This document shows, in pieces, positions 25,480-35,304 of a stretch of DNA of 64,000 nucleotides. The number at the start of each line of letters is the position of its first letter. The first letter of the stretch is position 1. The position numbers were made by a program, and so were the translations under genes. Location: positions 1,674,001 through 1,738,000 of the forward strand of contig NZ_JAMLIG010000001.1 in the NCBI RefSeq assembly GCF_023954305.1, read 5' to 3'. Below the pieces are notes generated by a model. It was not told the DNA's origin and did no database searches. It saw only the letters and a list, made by a program, of their open reading frames with translations. The DNA is from Mesorhizobium sp. (GTDB lineage Bacteria; Pseudomonadota; Alphaproteobacteria; Rhizobiales; Rhizobiaceae).

Positions 25480-25643
25480 GCCCCCTCCACCATGCTTCGC
25501 ATGGTCCCCCTCCCCCGTAAACGGGGGAGGATTGAGGGCGTGCAGGCGGCACCGCCGATCCTCCCCTGCGAAGCGGGGGGTCCGAAGGACGGGCGAGACA
25601 AGCGGCTCGCCCCGGCAAGGGACCACGTAGTGGTGGAGGGGGC
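25480..25643. repeat. Palindromic mosaic element between hutH and hutG
   Basis: GCCCCCTCCACCA (25480-25492) is inverted as TGGTGGAGGGGGC (25631-25643). Within it lie nested perfect hairpins: CCATGC-TTC-GCATGG at about 25490-25504, CTCCCCCGT-AA-ACGGGGGAG at about 25510-25529, and CCAC-GTA-GTGG at about 25623-25633. This is the layout of short interspersed mosaic elements found between genes in rhizobial genomes. It is transcribed within the hut operon and may affect hutG-hutU mRNA. Confidence 0.75.
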
Positions 25644-25649
25644 GCGGCA

Positions 25650-27179
25650 TCATCCGAGCCCCGGCAAAATGCCCGCGCCGACGCTGGCGTTGAGCGCCCC
25701 GCTCCTCACCAGTTCCGCACCCGCCTCGAGATCGCCCGCCATGTAACGGTCTGCCTCCAGCGTCGGTACTACGGCGCGGATCGCGGCATGCGCCCTCGCC
25801 AGTTCGGGGCTCGTCTTCAGCGGTGCCCGAAAGTCCAGCCCCTGCGCCGCCACCACAGCCTCGATGCCGACGATGCCGGCGAGGTTGTCGGTCATCTGCA
25901 GCAGCCGCCGCGCGCCGTGGCAGGCCATCGACACGTGGTCCTCCTGGTCGGCGGAAGTCGGCGTCGAATCGACCGAGGCCGGGTGCGCCATCTGCTTGTT
26001 CTCGCTCATCAGTGCCGCGGACGTAACTTCGGCGATCATCATGCCGGAGTTCAGCCCCGCATTCTTCGCCAGAAAGGGCGGCAGGCCGTAGGAGAGCTTC
26101 GGGTCGACCAGCAGCGCCACGCGGCGCTGCGCGATCGCGCCGATCTCGCAGACGGCGATGGCGATCTGGTCGGCGGCGAAGGCGACCGGCTCGGCGTGGA
26201 AGTTGCCGCCGGAGACGACCCGGCCGTCGGAGAGCACCAGCGGATTGTCGGTGACGGCGTTGGCCTCGATCTCCAGCGTCCGGGCCGCCATGCGCAGGAG
26301 GTCGAGGCAGGCGCCGTCGACCTGCGGCTGGCAGCGGATGCAGTATGGGTCCTGCACGCGCTCGTCGCCATCGAGATGGCTGTCGCGGATTTCCGAGCCC
26401 GCCATCAGCGCGCGCAGCGCCGCCGCCGTCTCGATCTGTCCGCGATGGCCGCGCAGCGTGTGGATCTCCTCGACGAAAGGGGCCGACGAGCCCATCGCCG
26501 CGTCGGTCGACAGCGCGCCGGCGATCAGCGCCGCGTTCGCCGCGCGATGCGCCCGGAACAGCCCGGCGAGCGCCAGCGCTGTCGAGACCTGCGTGCCGTT
26601 GATCAGTGCCAGGCCCTCCTTGGCGGCGAGCACAACCGGCGTGAGCCCGGCCTTCACAAGGGCGTCGCGCGCAGTCATTCGTTCGCCGGCAAAATAAGCC
26701 TCGCCCTCGCCGATCATCGCGGCGGTCATATGGGCGAGCGGCGCCAGATCGCCCGAGGCGCCGACCGACCCCTTCTCCGGGATGACGGGGATGACGTCGG
26801 CGGCCAGCATCGCTTCGATCAGCTCCACCACGTGCGGACGGATGCCCGAGGCGCCGCGGCCGAGCGAGATCAGCTTCAGCGCCATGATCAGCCGGACGAT
26901 ATCGGCCGGCAGCGCAGCACCGACGCCGCAGCAATGCGACAGGATCAGATTGCGCTGCAGGGTCGCCACGTCCTCCGGCGCTATCCGCACCGAGGCGAGT
27001 TTTCCGAAGCCGGTGTTGATGCCGTAGACCGCGCCTGCGCCCCCCGCGATCTCCTCGATCCGCGCCGCGGCCTTCGCGATGCCGGGCCGGAAGGCGTCGT
27101 CCAGCCGCGCGGGGGTGCCGGTTCGGTAGATGGCTTCGAGGTCGGACAGGGGCACCGAGCCGGGGTGGAGGGTGATCAT
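25650..27179 (-). CDS. hutH: Histidine ammonia-lyase
   Basis: ATG at 27179 gives 509 residues, the normal size. The Ala-Ser-Gly triad that cyclises to the MIO cofactor lies in KGSVGASGDLAPLAHM, near residues 140-145. VYGINTGFGKLA, TDNPLVLSDGRVVSGGNFHAEPVAFAAD and QEDHVSMACHGARR are further signatures. It removes ammonia from histidine to give urocanate. The frame is flanked on both sides by inverted-repeat elements, which separate it from hutI and hutG without breaking the gene order. Confidence 0.97.
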   Translation of the reverse strand: MITLHPGSVPLSDLEAIYRTGTPARLDDAFRPGIAKAAARIEEIAGGAGAVYGINTGFGKLASVRIAPEDVATLQRNLILSHCCGVGAALPADIVRLIMALKLISLGRGASGIRPHVVELIEAMLAADVIPVIPEKGSVGASGDLAPLAHMTAAMIGEGEAYFAGERMTARDALVKAGLTPVVLAAKEGLALINGTQVSTALALAGLFRAHRAANAALIAGALSTDAAMGSSAPFVEEIHTLRGHRGQIETAAALRALMAGSEIRDSHLDGDERVQDPYCIRCQPQVDGACLDLLRMAARTLEIEANAVTDNPLVLSDGRVVSGGNFHAEPVAFAADQIAIAVCEIGAIAQRRVALLVDPKLSYGLPPFLAKNAGLNSGMMIAEVTSAALMSENKQMAHPASVDSTPTSADQEDHVSMACHGARRLLQMTDNLAGIVGIEAVVAAQGLDFRAPLKTSPELARAHAAIRAVVPTLEADRYMAGDLEAGAELVRSGALNASVGAGILPGLG

Positions 27180-27218
27180 GAGGGAACTCTGCTGGCGGCT
27201 CGATTGATGTTGGACTGT

Positions 27219-27400
27219 CGCGTTCCTTCGCGCCCCCCTCTGTCCTGCCGGACATCTCCCCCACAAGGGGGGAGATTGGCCGGCGCGTCGGCTTTCGCCA
27301 ATCGCCAGCCTCTCAGGATGTGCGACCACATCGGAACTGCCGATCTCCCCCCTCGTGGGGGAGATGTCCGGCAGGACAGAGGGGGGCGCGAAGGAATGCG
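27219..27400. repeat. Long inverted-repeat element between hutI and hutH (family A)
   Basis: Two 58-base arms, 27219-27276 and 27343-27400, are reverse complements with only two mismatches and flank a 66-bp centre. Each arm contains TGTCCTGCCGGACATCTCCC and ends in its own ATCTCCCCC/GGGGGGAGAT hairpin. A second copy of the same family lies at 41693-41849. No open reading frame in it looks like a protein. It resembles a non-autonomous mosaic or MITE-like element. Confidence 0.85.
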
Positions 27401-27414
27401 GTGCTCATGCGGCA

Positions 27415-28593
27415 TCACGCAATCCTCCGGAACAGCGGATTGAATCCGATCCGGTAGGCGAGTTCCGCAGGTTCGCCGACGTCCCAGATGGCGATCTCGG
27501 CACGCTTGCCGGGCTCCAGCGTGCCGATGTCGGATAGTCCGAGCGCACGCGCCGCGTTGCGGGTGAAGCCCGCCAGCGCTTCCAGCGGCGTCAGCCGGAA
27601 CAGCGTGCAGGCCATGTTCATCGCCAGGAGCGGTGAAGAAAGCGGCGAGGAGCCTGGATTGCAGTCGGTGGCGATCGCGATCGGCACGCCGGCCGCGCGC
27701 AGCAGCTCGACCGGCGGCGCCTGCGTCTCGCGCAGGAAGTAATAGGCGCCCGGCAAAAGCACTGCGACCGTGCCGCTCGCAGCCATCGCTGCCACGCCCT
27801 CGGCGTCGAGATATTCGAGATGATCGGCCGACAGCGCGCCGTAGGACGCCGCGAGCCTCGCGCCGCCGAGATTGGACAATTGTTCGGCATGCAGCTTTAC
27901 GGGCAGCCCTAGCATGCGCGCCTTGTCGAACACACGGCCGATTTGCGTCGGCGAGAATGCGATGCCTTCACAGAACCCGTCGACAGCGTCGACGAGGCCT
28001 TCAGCATGCGCCGCCTCCAGTCCCAGCAGCGCGACCTCATCGAGATAGGCGTCCGCGCGGCCCTTGTATTCGGCGGGCACGGCATGCGCGGCGAGCCAGG
28101 ACGTGACGACACGCACCGGGCGGAGTGTCCCGAGGCGGCGCGCGGCGCGCAGCATCTTCAGTTCGTCTTCTATCGTCAGCCCGTAGCCCGACTTGATCTC
28201 GACTGTCGCGACACCTTCTGCCAGCATCGCGTCGAGCCGCGGCAGGGCCTGCGCCACCAGTTCGTCCTCCGACAAGGTCCGCGTCTGCGCCACGGTCGAG
28301 ACGATACCGCCGCCGGCGCGCGCGATCTCCTCGTAAGTCGCGCCCTCCAGCCGCATCTTAAATTCTTTCGCGCGGTTTCCCCCGAAGGCGAGATGCGTGT
28401 GGCAGTCGATCAGCGCAGGCGTGGCAAGCCGCCTTTTGAAATCCTCGCGCTCCACGCCGCGCCAGTCCGCCGGGTCTGCCCCGACGAAGGCGATCCTCCC
28501 GTCGTCGATCCCGATCGCGCCGTCGACCATGCCCCAGCCGTACGGCCCGGCCATGGTGGCGATGCGCAGATTGTCGAGAATGCGTCGGCTCAT
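27415..28593 (-). CDS. hutI: Imidazolonepropionase
   Basis: ATG at 28593 gives 392 residues, slightly short of the usual 400-410. The amidohydrolase metal site is visible in ALIDCHTHLAFGGNR, and VEIKSGYGLTIEDELKMLR, KLHAEQLSNLGG and ATDCNPGSSPLSSPLLAMN are typical. It opens the imidazolone ring to formimidoylglutamate in the cytoplasm. It is the first gene of the minus-strand hut series and faces hutF across a 70-bp divergent region with HutC-type operators. Confidence 0.96.
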   Translation of the reverse strand: MSRRILDNLRIATMAGPYGWGMVDGAIGIDDGRIAFVGADPADWRGVEREDFKRRLATPALIDCHTHLAFGGNRAKEFKMRLEGATYEEIARAGGGIVSTVAQTRTLSEDELVAQALPRLDAMLAEGVATVEIKSGYGLTIEDELKMLRAARRLGTLRPVRVVTSWLAAHAVPAEYKGRADAYLDEVALLGLEAAHAEGLVDAVDGFCEGIAFSPTQIGRVFDKARMLGLPVKLHAEQLSNLGGARLAASYGALSADHLEYLDAEGVAAMAASGTVAVLLPGAYYFLRETQAPPVELLRAAGVPIAIATDCNPGSSPLSSPLLAMNMACTLFRLTPLEALAGFTRNAARALGLSDIGTLEPGKRAEIAIWDVGEPAELAYRIGFNPLFRRIA

Positions 28594-28608
28594 CGATTTC
28601 GCTTTTAA

Positions 28609-28642
28609 TGTCTGTGCATATTGCTATTATGTATAGACATAA
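28609..28642. promoter_or_regulatory. HutC-type operators in the hutI/hutF divergent promoter
   Basis: TTATGTATAGACATAA at 28627-28642 has perfect 6-bp arms around ATAG and fits the GT-N-TA-N-AC pattern known for the HutC group of GntR repressors. A degenerate copy, TGTCTGTGCA, lies at 28609-28618, 21 bp away centre to centre and thus on the same DNA face. Both sit between the divergent starts, so HutC could repress both transcripts until urocanate is present. Confidence 0.7.
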
Positions 28643-28663
28643 AAAGTCAATGGATGATCGACG

Positions 28664-30034
28664 ATGCAGACGATTTTCGCGCGGAGCGCATTTCTCCCGG
28701 CTGGTTGGGCCGAGGATGTCGAGATCGGTATCGGCGCAGGCGGCCGTATCGATTCCGTCATTCCCGGCGCACGCGCGCGCCCAGGCGCCGAGTCCGTCGA
28801 TCTCCTCCTCCCCGCGCCGTCCAATCTGCACAGCCACACCTTCCAGCGCGCGATGGCCGGCCTCACGGAAGCGCGCGGCCCTTCCGAGCGCGATTCCTTC
28901 TGGACCTGGCGGGAGGTGATGTACCGCTTCCTCGACGTGCTGACGCCCGACGAGATCGAGGCGATCGCCGCCTTCGCCTTCTTGGAGATGCAGGAGGCAG
29001 GCTTTTCGGCCGTCGCCGAGTTCCACTATCTGCACAACCGCCCGGGCGGCGCCACCTACGAGGATCCGGCTGAACTGTCGGCACGCATCGCCGCCGCCGC
29101 CGCGGCGACCGGCATCGGTCTGACGCTGCTGCCGGTTCACTATGCGCAGGGCGGCGTCGACGGCCGGCCGCTCGCGGGCGGCCAGTTACGGTTCCGGAAC
29201 GATCTCGCTTCCTTCGAAGACCTCGTCGCGCGGATGTCTGGAACCATAGGTTCGCTGCCGGCGGACGCGTCGTGGGGCATCGCGCCGCATTCGCTGCGCG
29301 CCGTGTCCCGCGACCACCTCCGCCATCTTGCGTCGCTGGCGCCGGATCGCCCTATGCACATGCACATCGCCGAGCAGGAAAAGGAGTTGGACGAGACCCG
29401 AGCGGTGTTCGGTGCCCGCCCCGTCGAATGGCTCTTGTCCGAGCACGACGTGTCCTCGCGCTGGTGTCTGATCCATTGCACCCACATGAACCCCGCCGAG
29501 ACCGAGGGGCTCGCGCGCTCCAGTGCCGTCGCCGGCCTCTGCCCGGTCACGGAGGCCAATCTCGGCGACGGCATCTTCGACGGCGCGCGTTTTCTGGCGT
29601 CCGGCGGATCGTTCGGGGTCGGTTCGGATTCCAACATCCGCATCTCGGCGGCGGAAGAACTTCGCCAGATGGAATATTCGCAACGCCTGCGCGACCGGCT
29701 GCGCGTCGTGCTGGCCCCGCCCGGCAAATCCGCCGGCGATGTCCTCTACCGCGCGGCGCTTGCCGGCGGCGCCCGGGCGCTCGGCCGCGAATCGGGCGCC
29801 ATCGAGCCGGGCAAGTGGGCCGATCTCGTCGCGCTCGACCTCGATCGAGCGGGCTTTGGGCCGCTCTCGTCGGCGGCTGCGCTCGACGCGTGGATCTTCT
29901 CCGCCGGCAGCGCCGCCGTCTCGGACCTCTGGTCGGCGGGGCGACATCGTGTCAAAGCCGGCCGGCACGTCGAGCGCGCAAATATCGCAGCGCGCTACCG
30001 GGCCTGCCTCTCATCGGTACTGGAGCGCTTCTGA
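28664..30034 (+). CDS. hutF: Formimidoylglutamate deiminase
   Basis: The 456-residue amidohydrolase starts at ATG 28664. Metal ligands are in LPAPSNLHSHTFQRAMAG, MHMHIAEQEKE and CTHMNPAE, and SFGVGSDSNIRISAAEELRQMEYSQRL is a strong HutF block. It deaminates N-formimidoyl-L-glutamate to N-formylglutamate with release of ammonia, feeding HutG. Its stop overlaps the hutC start by one base (TGATG), so enzyme and regulator are translated together. Confidence 0.96.
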   Translation: MQTIFARSAFLPAGWAEDVEIGIGAGGRIDSVIPGARARPGAESVDLLLPAPSNLHSHTFQRAMAGLTEARGPSERDSFWTWREVMYRFLDVLTPDEIEAIAAFAFLEMQEAGFSAVAEFHYLHNRPGGATYEDPAELSARIAAAAAATGIGLTLLPVHYAQGGVDGRPLAGGQLRFRNDLASFEDLVARMSGTIGSLPADASWGIAPHSLRAVSRDHLRHLASLAPDRPMHMHIAEQEKELDETRAVFGARPVEWLLSEHDVSSRWCLIHCTHMNPAETEGLARSSAVAGLCPVTEANLGDGIFDGARFLASGGSFGVGSDSNIRISAAEELRQMEYSQRLRDRLRVVLAPPGKSAGDVLYRAALAGGARALGRESGAIEPGKWADLVALDLDRAGFGPLSSAAALDAWIFSAGSAAVSDLWSAGRHRVKAGRHVERANIAARYRACLSSVLERF

Positions 30035-30714
30035 TGGCATCTTTCCGCGCGATCAAACAGGAGATGGAACGCCGCATCGCCACAAGGCAATGGGTGCCCG
30101 GCGCCACGATCCCCGCCGAGGAGGAACTCGCCCGCGAGTTCGGCTCGGCGCGCGCCACCGTCAACCGCGCCTTGCAGGAGCTCGCCCGCGCCGGCGTCGT
30201 CGAACGCAAGCGCAAGTCCGGCACGCGCGTGGCGCTGCACCCGGTGCGCGAGGCGCGCTTCGTCATCCCGCTGGTGCGCCAGGAGATCGAGGCGGAGGGC
30301 GCCGCCTACCGCTACGCGCTCCTGTCGCGCGCGGTCGAGCCTGCGCCGGAGCTGGTTCGCGCCCGCCTCGGTCTCACAGGCGACCTGCTTCATCTGCGCT
30401 GTCTGCATCTGGCCGACGGGGCGCCCTATCAGTTCGAGGACCGCTGGATCAATCCGGCCTCGGTGCCCTCCGCACTTGCCGAAAGCTTTGCGGAGACGGG
30501 CCCGAACGAATGGCTGGTGCAGAACGCGCCGTTCTCGCGCGCGGACTTCTCGTTCCGCGCCGCGCGGGCCTCGGCCGGAGAGGCCGAAGTCCTCGGCCTG
30601 TCACCGGGCGAGGCGGTTTTCGTCGCCGAGCGCGCCACTTTCATCGGCGATGCGCCGGTCACTCTCGTCCGTCTCGTCCATCCGCCGGGATATGTGTTGC
30701 GGACTTCGCTGTAG
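30034..30714 (+). CDS. hutC: HutC, histidine utilisation repressor (GntR/HutC group)
   Basis: ATG at 30034 gives 226 residues. Residues 1-70 form the winged helix-turn-helix (IPAEEELAREFGSARATVNRALQELARAGVVERKRKSGTRV, shown here in overlapping blocks at residues 24-64). The rest is a UTRA ligand domain (LLHLRCLHLADGAPYQFEDRWI, EAVFVAERATF). HutC proteins bind urocanate and release hut promoters. Position in the hutFC transcript and the matching palindrome at 28627-28642 support autoregulation. Confidence 0.93.
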   Translation: MASFRAIKQEMERRIATRQWVPGATIPAEEELAREFGSARATVNRALQELARAGVVERKRKSGTRVALHPVREARFVIPLVRQEIEAEGAAYRYALLSRAVEPAPELVRARLGLTGDLLHLRCLHLADGAPYQFEDRWINPASVPSALAESFAETGPNEWLVQNAPFSRADFSFRAARASAGEAEVLGLSPGEAVFVAERATFIGDAPVTLVRLVHPPGYVLRTSL

Positions 30715-30746
30715 CGCCTCGTGCTGGGCATGCGACAAAGGCGCCC

Positions 30747-30774
30747 TTGACCGTCTGTGCCGCGAGGCTATTTG
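30747..30774 (+). promoter_or_regulatory. Candidate sigma-70 promoter of the cytochrome c gene
   Basis: TTGACC at 30747-30752 and TATTTG at 30769-30774 are separated by 16 bp and lie 26 bp before the cytochrome start at 30800. A GGAGG ribosome binding site follows at about 30790. Confidence 0.5.
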
Positions 30775-30799
30775 GTTCTCGCAACCATTGGAGGTCGAT

Positions 30800-31198
30800 A
30801 TGTTGAAAGCCTACGGAGTTGCAGCCGCGGCATTTGCCGTTCTCGCCTTTGCCGGACAGGCGACTGCGCAGGATGCCGAAGCTGGCAAGAAGGTCTTCGT
30901 CAAATGCGCCGTGTGCCACGGCATCGGCGACACGAAGAAGCCGCTCGGACCGACGCTCAACGGCGTGATCGGCCGGACAGCCGGCACTGAAGCCGAATTC
31001 GCGGCGAAGGCCGCGGGCTATTCGAAGGCGATGAAGGAAGCCGGCGCCGCAGGTCTCGTCTGGGACGAGGCGAACATCGACGAATACATCACCGACCCAA
31101 AGAAGAAGATCCCCGGCAACAAGATGGCCTTTGCCGGCATCAAGGCCGAGAAGGACAGGGCGGACGTGATCGCCTATATCAAGACCTTCTCCAATTGA
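30800..31198 (+). CDS. Class I cytochrome c (cytochrome c2 type)
   Basis: The 132-residue precursor has a signal peptide, residues 1-24 (ending GQATAQ). The haem-binding motif is Cys36-Ala-Val-Cys39-His40, and Met109 in IPGNKMAFAGI is the probable axial ligand. Overall length and KKPLGPTLNGVIGR match soluble periplasmic cytochrome c2, an electron carrier between respiratory complexes. It has its own promoter and is followed by a hairpin, so it seems to be a single-gene unit independent of hut. Confidence 0.94.
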   Translation: MLKAYGVAAAAFAVLAFAGQATAQDAEAGKKVFVKCAVCHGIGDTKKPLGPTLNGVIGRTAGTEAEFAAKAAGYSKAMKEAGAAGLVWDEANIDEYITDPKKKIPGNKMAFAGIKAEKDRADVIAYIKTFSN

Positions 31199-31211
31199 GC
31201 GTCTCGTCATA

Positions 31212-31231
31212 GCCGCCCATCGTTGGGCGGC
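31212..31231 (+). terminator. Hairpin after the cytochrome c gene
   Basis: GCCGCCCA (31212-31219), a TCGT loop and TGGGCGGC (31224-31231) form a perfect 8-bp stem 13 bp after the stop. No T run follows, so it may be a weak terminator or a 3' stabiliser. Confidence 0.5.
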
Positions 31232-31317
31232 GACACAGTCCTGATACGGTTCTATGCTAGCGCACGCTCGTCCGAAGTATCGGACGGCAAAGGCATATTC
31301 GGCCCGGATCGATCGGC

Positions 31318-34300
31318 GTGCGGCGTCTCAATCGCAATGTGTGCAGGCTTTTGGCCGCCCTCTGGGCGGTCGCATTACTGTTCGCGGCCCAGCCTTCCTT
31401 CGCACAGGAGCCGAAGAGCCTGAACGGCGTGGCGCTGGTCATCGGCCAGTCGGCCTACGAGAACATCCAGGCACTGCCCAACCCGGCGAACGATGCTCGC
31501 GAGATGGTGAAGCTGCTCACCGATCTCGGCTTCGACGCCCGGGGCGTGACCGATCGTGACGCCTCGAAGCTGCGCCGCGATCTCGAACGTTTCGCGGAAG
31601 ACGCGGAGGGGGCCGACGTCGCACTGCTCTATTACTCCGGCCATGGCATCGAGGCGGCGGGCGACAACTGGCTGATCCCGGTGGACGCGGGTCCGGCGGC
31701 ACTGGAGTCCGCCCAAGACTCCTTTGTCTCGCTCGCTTCGATCATCGAAGGGTTGAAGGAGACCGTGCCCGTCACGATCGTGTTGCTCGATGCCTGCCGC
31801 ACCAATCCGTTCCCGCCGGGCGCCACGATGAAGCGGACTCCCACCGGTTCGAGCGAACCGGTGGGCGCGGGAGGGCTGGGTGCCGTTCGCGGCGTCACCG
31901 GTTTCAAGGCGCAGGCGCCCGCCAACGACAACCTCGGGATGGTTCTCGGCTTCGCCGCCGAACCCGGCCAGCCGGCGCTGGACGGCGAGGCAGGCGCCAA
32001 CAGCCCCTACGCCGCCGCGCTGATCCGCCACCTCGCCGCGATGAAGGGTCTCGAATTCGGCCAGGTCATGCGCATGGTGACCGAGGAGGTCTATCTCGCC
32101 ACCAAGGCCCGCCAGCGGCCGTGGATGAACGAGAGCCTGCGCCGCCTGCTCTATTTCGGCATCGCACCGGAGGAGCCGCAGGGCGTCGACGGAACGATCA
32201 CCGGCGAGCGCCGCCAGCTGCTGCTCACCATGGCCGACCTCCCCGATTTCGAGCGCTTCCAGGTCGAGCAGGTGGCGCTGCGCGAGGGCGTCAAGCTCGA
32301 TTCGCTCTACGGCATCCTGCGGGCGTTGGGCGAAGACGCGACGCCCGATAATCCCGAAGACCTCGGCAAGCTGCTCGACGCCCAGGCGGGGCGGCTGAAG
32401 TCGATGCTCAACGAGCGCGCGGCGCTGCGCACCGACGACCCGGAACTGCTGGCGCTGGCAGGTGCCGCCGACCGTGCCATCGGCGAGGGCGCGATCGTTG
32501 CCGCGCGGCAGTTTCTCGACGACGCGGTGGCCAAGGTGGAGGCCGGAAGTGCCGCGGTTGACGCGCTTGAGGAACAGGTCAAGGACAAGCGCCTGGCCGA
32601 CGCCGCAATCTACGCAAAGCGCGCCGACGCCGCCGCTCTCGCCTTCGATTTCCGCGCCGCCGCGGGCGACTATGGCAAGGCCTTTGATCTGGTGGAGAAG
32701 TGGGACGACCGGCTGGCCTGGAACTACAAGAACCTTGAGGCCGAGGCGCTACGCGGCCACGGAGCGGCCACCGGCGACCGCGCCTCGCTCGACGGCGCGC
32801 TCGCCGCCTATCAGGCGGTGCTCGACATGCTCCCCAATGGGGAGAAGGGCCGCGACTGGGCGATCACCCGCAACAATATGGCGGTCGTACTGAACACGAT
32901 CGGCGAGCGGGAGGAGGGCACCGGAAACCTGTCGCTGGCGCTCGACACGTTCCGCGAGGCGATGGAGATCTTCGCCGCCGAGGGTGATGACGCCAACTGG
33001 GCCGCGGCGCAGAACAATATCGGCAACATCCTTCTGGCGATGGGCGGTCGGTCCGGCGATACCGCGATGATCCGCGAGGCTGTCGAGGCCTATCGCGCGG
33101 CGCTGGCCAAGCGGTCGCGCGAAAAAATGCCGCTCGATTGGGCTTCTTCGCACAACAATATCGGCATCGCGCTGTTCCAGCTCTCGCAGCCGAGCGGAGA
33201 TGTCTCGGGCCTGGTCGAGGCCGAGGCGGCCTACCGCGCCGCTCTCGAGGTTTTCACGCGCGAGGCGGCACCGGTCGACTGGGCGATGGCCCAGAACAAT
33301 CTCGGCAACACGCTCAATGCGCTCTCGCTGGCCCGCAACGATCCTGAGCCGGCGAAACGGGCGGCCGAAGCCTTCGAGGCCGCCATGACGGTGCGCACCA
33401 AGGAGATATGGCCGCTGCAATGGGCCGCCAGCCAGCTCAATCTCGGCAACAGCTACACCATGATCGGCCGCCACGAACTCGGAACGGATAGCGTGGAGAA
33501 GGCGCGGGAGGCCTACGAGCGCGCGCTCACTGTGTTCGATCGCGGCAAGACCCCGCTCGACTGGGCATCTGTCCAGAACAACCTCGGATCGGCCTGGCAG
33601 ACCATCGGCCAGCGCACGCAGGACATCGGCGCCCTGACGAAATCGCTCGAGGCGTTCAAGGCCGCCCGGCGCGTCTACAAGCGCAAGGATTTTCCGTCCG
33701 ATTGGGCGATGACCCACAACAACGAGGGCAACACGCTGCGCCTGATGGCGGCGGTGTCGGGCGACGCGAAACACTACCGCGAGGCGATCGAAGCCTACGA
33801 CCTGGCGCTGCGCGAGTTCACGCGGGAGCGCGCGCCGATGCAGTGGGCGCTCGCCACGTCCAGCATGGGCGATGCGCTGCAGTTCCTCGCCGCGACGGAG
33901 CAGAAAACCGACAGCCTGCATGCGTCGGTCGATGCGCGGCGGGCAGCGCTCGAAGTGCTCACGCCGCAGAACGCGCCTGTCGACTGGGCGAACGCCCAGA
34001 ACGGCCTCGGCGTATCGCTGCTCAACCTTGCGACGCGGGAACAGAACCCGGCCTTCCTGCCGGAGGCCAAGGCTGCCTTCGAAGCGACCACGCAGGTGTT
34101 CACGCGCGAGACGCAGCCGGTGCAATGGGCATTTGCCCTCAACAATATCGGCGACGTGCATTGGTCGCTCGCCGCCCAGGGCGGCGGCGCCGCCGACTAT
34201 CGCCAGGCGCTGTCCATGTTCGAGCAGGCGAAGGAGGGCTTCGCCCAGGCCGGATACGGGCCGCTGATCGCCCTCATCGACCAGAAGATCGAACTGGTGA

Positions 34301-34320
34301 AGGCGAGCCTGGCAAAGTGA
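31318..34320 (+). CDS. Exported caspase-like (peptidase C14) protein with TPR-like repeats
   Basis: GTG at 31318 gives 1000 residues with a signal peptide, residues 1-29 (ending PSFAQ). Residues 36-285 form a caspase p20-like domain with the catalytic dyad His109 in YYSGHGIE and Cys160 in LLDACRTNPF. Residues 300-500 are helical and possibly coiled-coil. From about residue 511 to the end run ten repeats of roughly 47 residues beginning (D/Q)WAxxxNNxGN and ending AYxxALxxFTRExxP, which resemble TPR units for protein binding. Bacterial orthocaspases cut after basic residues; the substrate here is unknown. The gene stands alone between cytochrome c and convergent cysK. Confidence 0.88.
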   Translation: MRRLNRNVCRLLAALWAVALLFAAQPSFAQEPKSLNGVALVIGQSAYENIQALPNPANDAREMVKLLTDLGFDARGVTDRDASKLRRDLERFAEDAEGADVALLYYSGHGIEAAGDNWLIPVDAGPAALESAQDSFVSLASIIEGLKETVPVTIVLLDACRTNPFPPGATMKRTPTGSSEPVGAGGLGAVRGVTGFKAQAPANDNLGMVLGFAAEPGQPALDGEAGANSPYAAALIRHLAAMKGLEFGQVMRMVTEEVYLATKARQRPWMNESLRRLLYFGIAPEEPQGVDGTITGERRQLLLTMADLPDFERFQVEQVALREGVKLDSLYGILRALGEDATPDNPEDLGKLLDAQAGRLKSMLNERAALRTDDPELLALAGAADRAIGEGAIVAARQFLDDAVAKVEAGSAAVDALEEQVKDKRLADAAIYAKRADAAALAFDFRAAAGDYGKAFDLVEKWDDRLAWNYKNLEAEALRGHGAATGDRASLDGALAAYQAVLDMLPNGEKGRDWAITRNNMAVVLNTIGEREEGTGNLSLALDTFREAMEIFAAEGDDANWAAAQNNIGNILLAMGGRSGDTAMIREAVEAYRAALAKRSREKMPLDWASSHNNIGIALFQLSQPSGDVSGLVEAEAAYRAALEVFTREAAPVDWAMAQNNLGNTLNALSLARNDPEPAKRAAEAFEAAMTVRTKEIWPLQWAASQLNLGNSYTMIGRHELGTDSVEKAREAYERALTVFDRGKTPLDWASVQNNLGSAWQTIGQRTQDIGALTKSLEAFKAARRVYKRKDFPSDWAMTHNNEGNTLRLMAAVSGDAKHYREAIEAYDLALREFTRERAPMQWALATSSMGDALQFLAATEQKTDSLHASVDARRAALEVLTPQNAPVDWANAQNGLGVSLLNLATREQNPAFLPEAKAAFEATTQVFTRETQPVQWAFALNNIGDVHWSLAAQGGGAADYRQALSMFEQAKEGFAQAGYGPLIALIDQKIELVKASLAK

Positions 34321-34326
34321 GCCGCC

Positions 34327-35304
<978 letters not shown>

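Noticed and set aside
27219..27400. CRISPR array or insertion sequence
   Set aside because: There are only two arms, inverted and not tandem, and no spacer series or transposase frame.
25788..27443. 551-codon plus-strand open frame opposite hutH
   Set aside because: Composition is that of a shadow frame and it crosses an inverted-repeat element.
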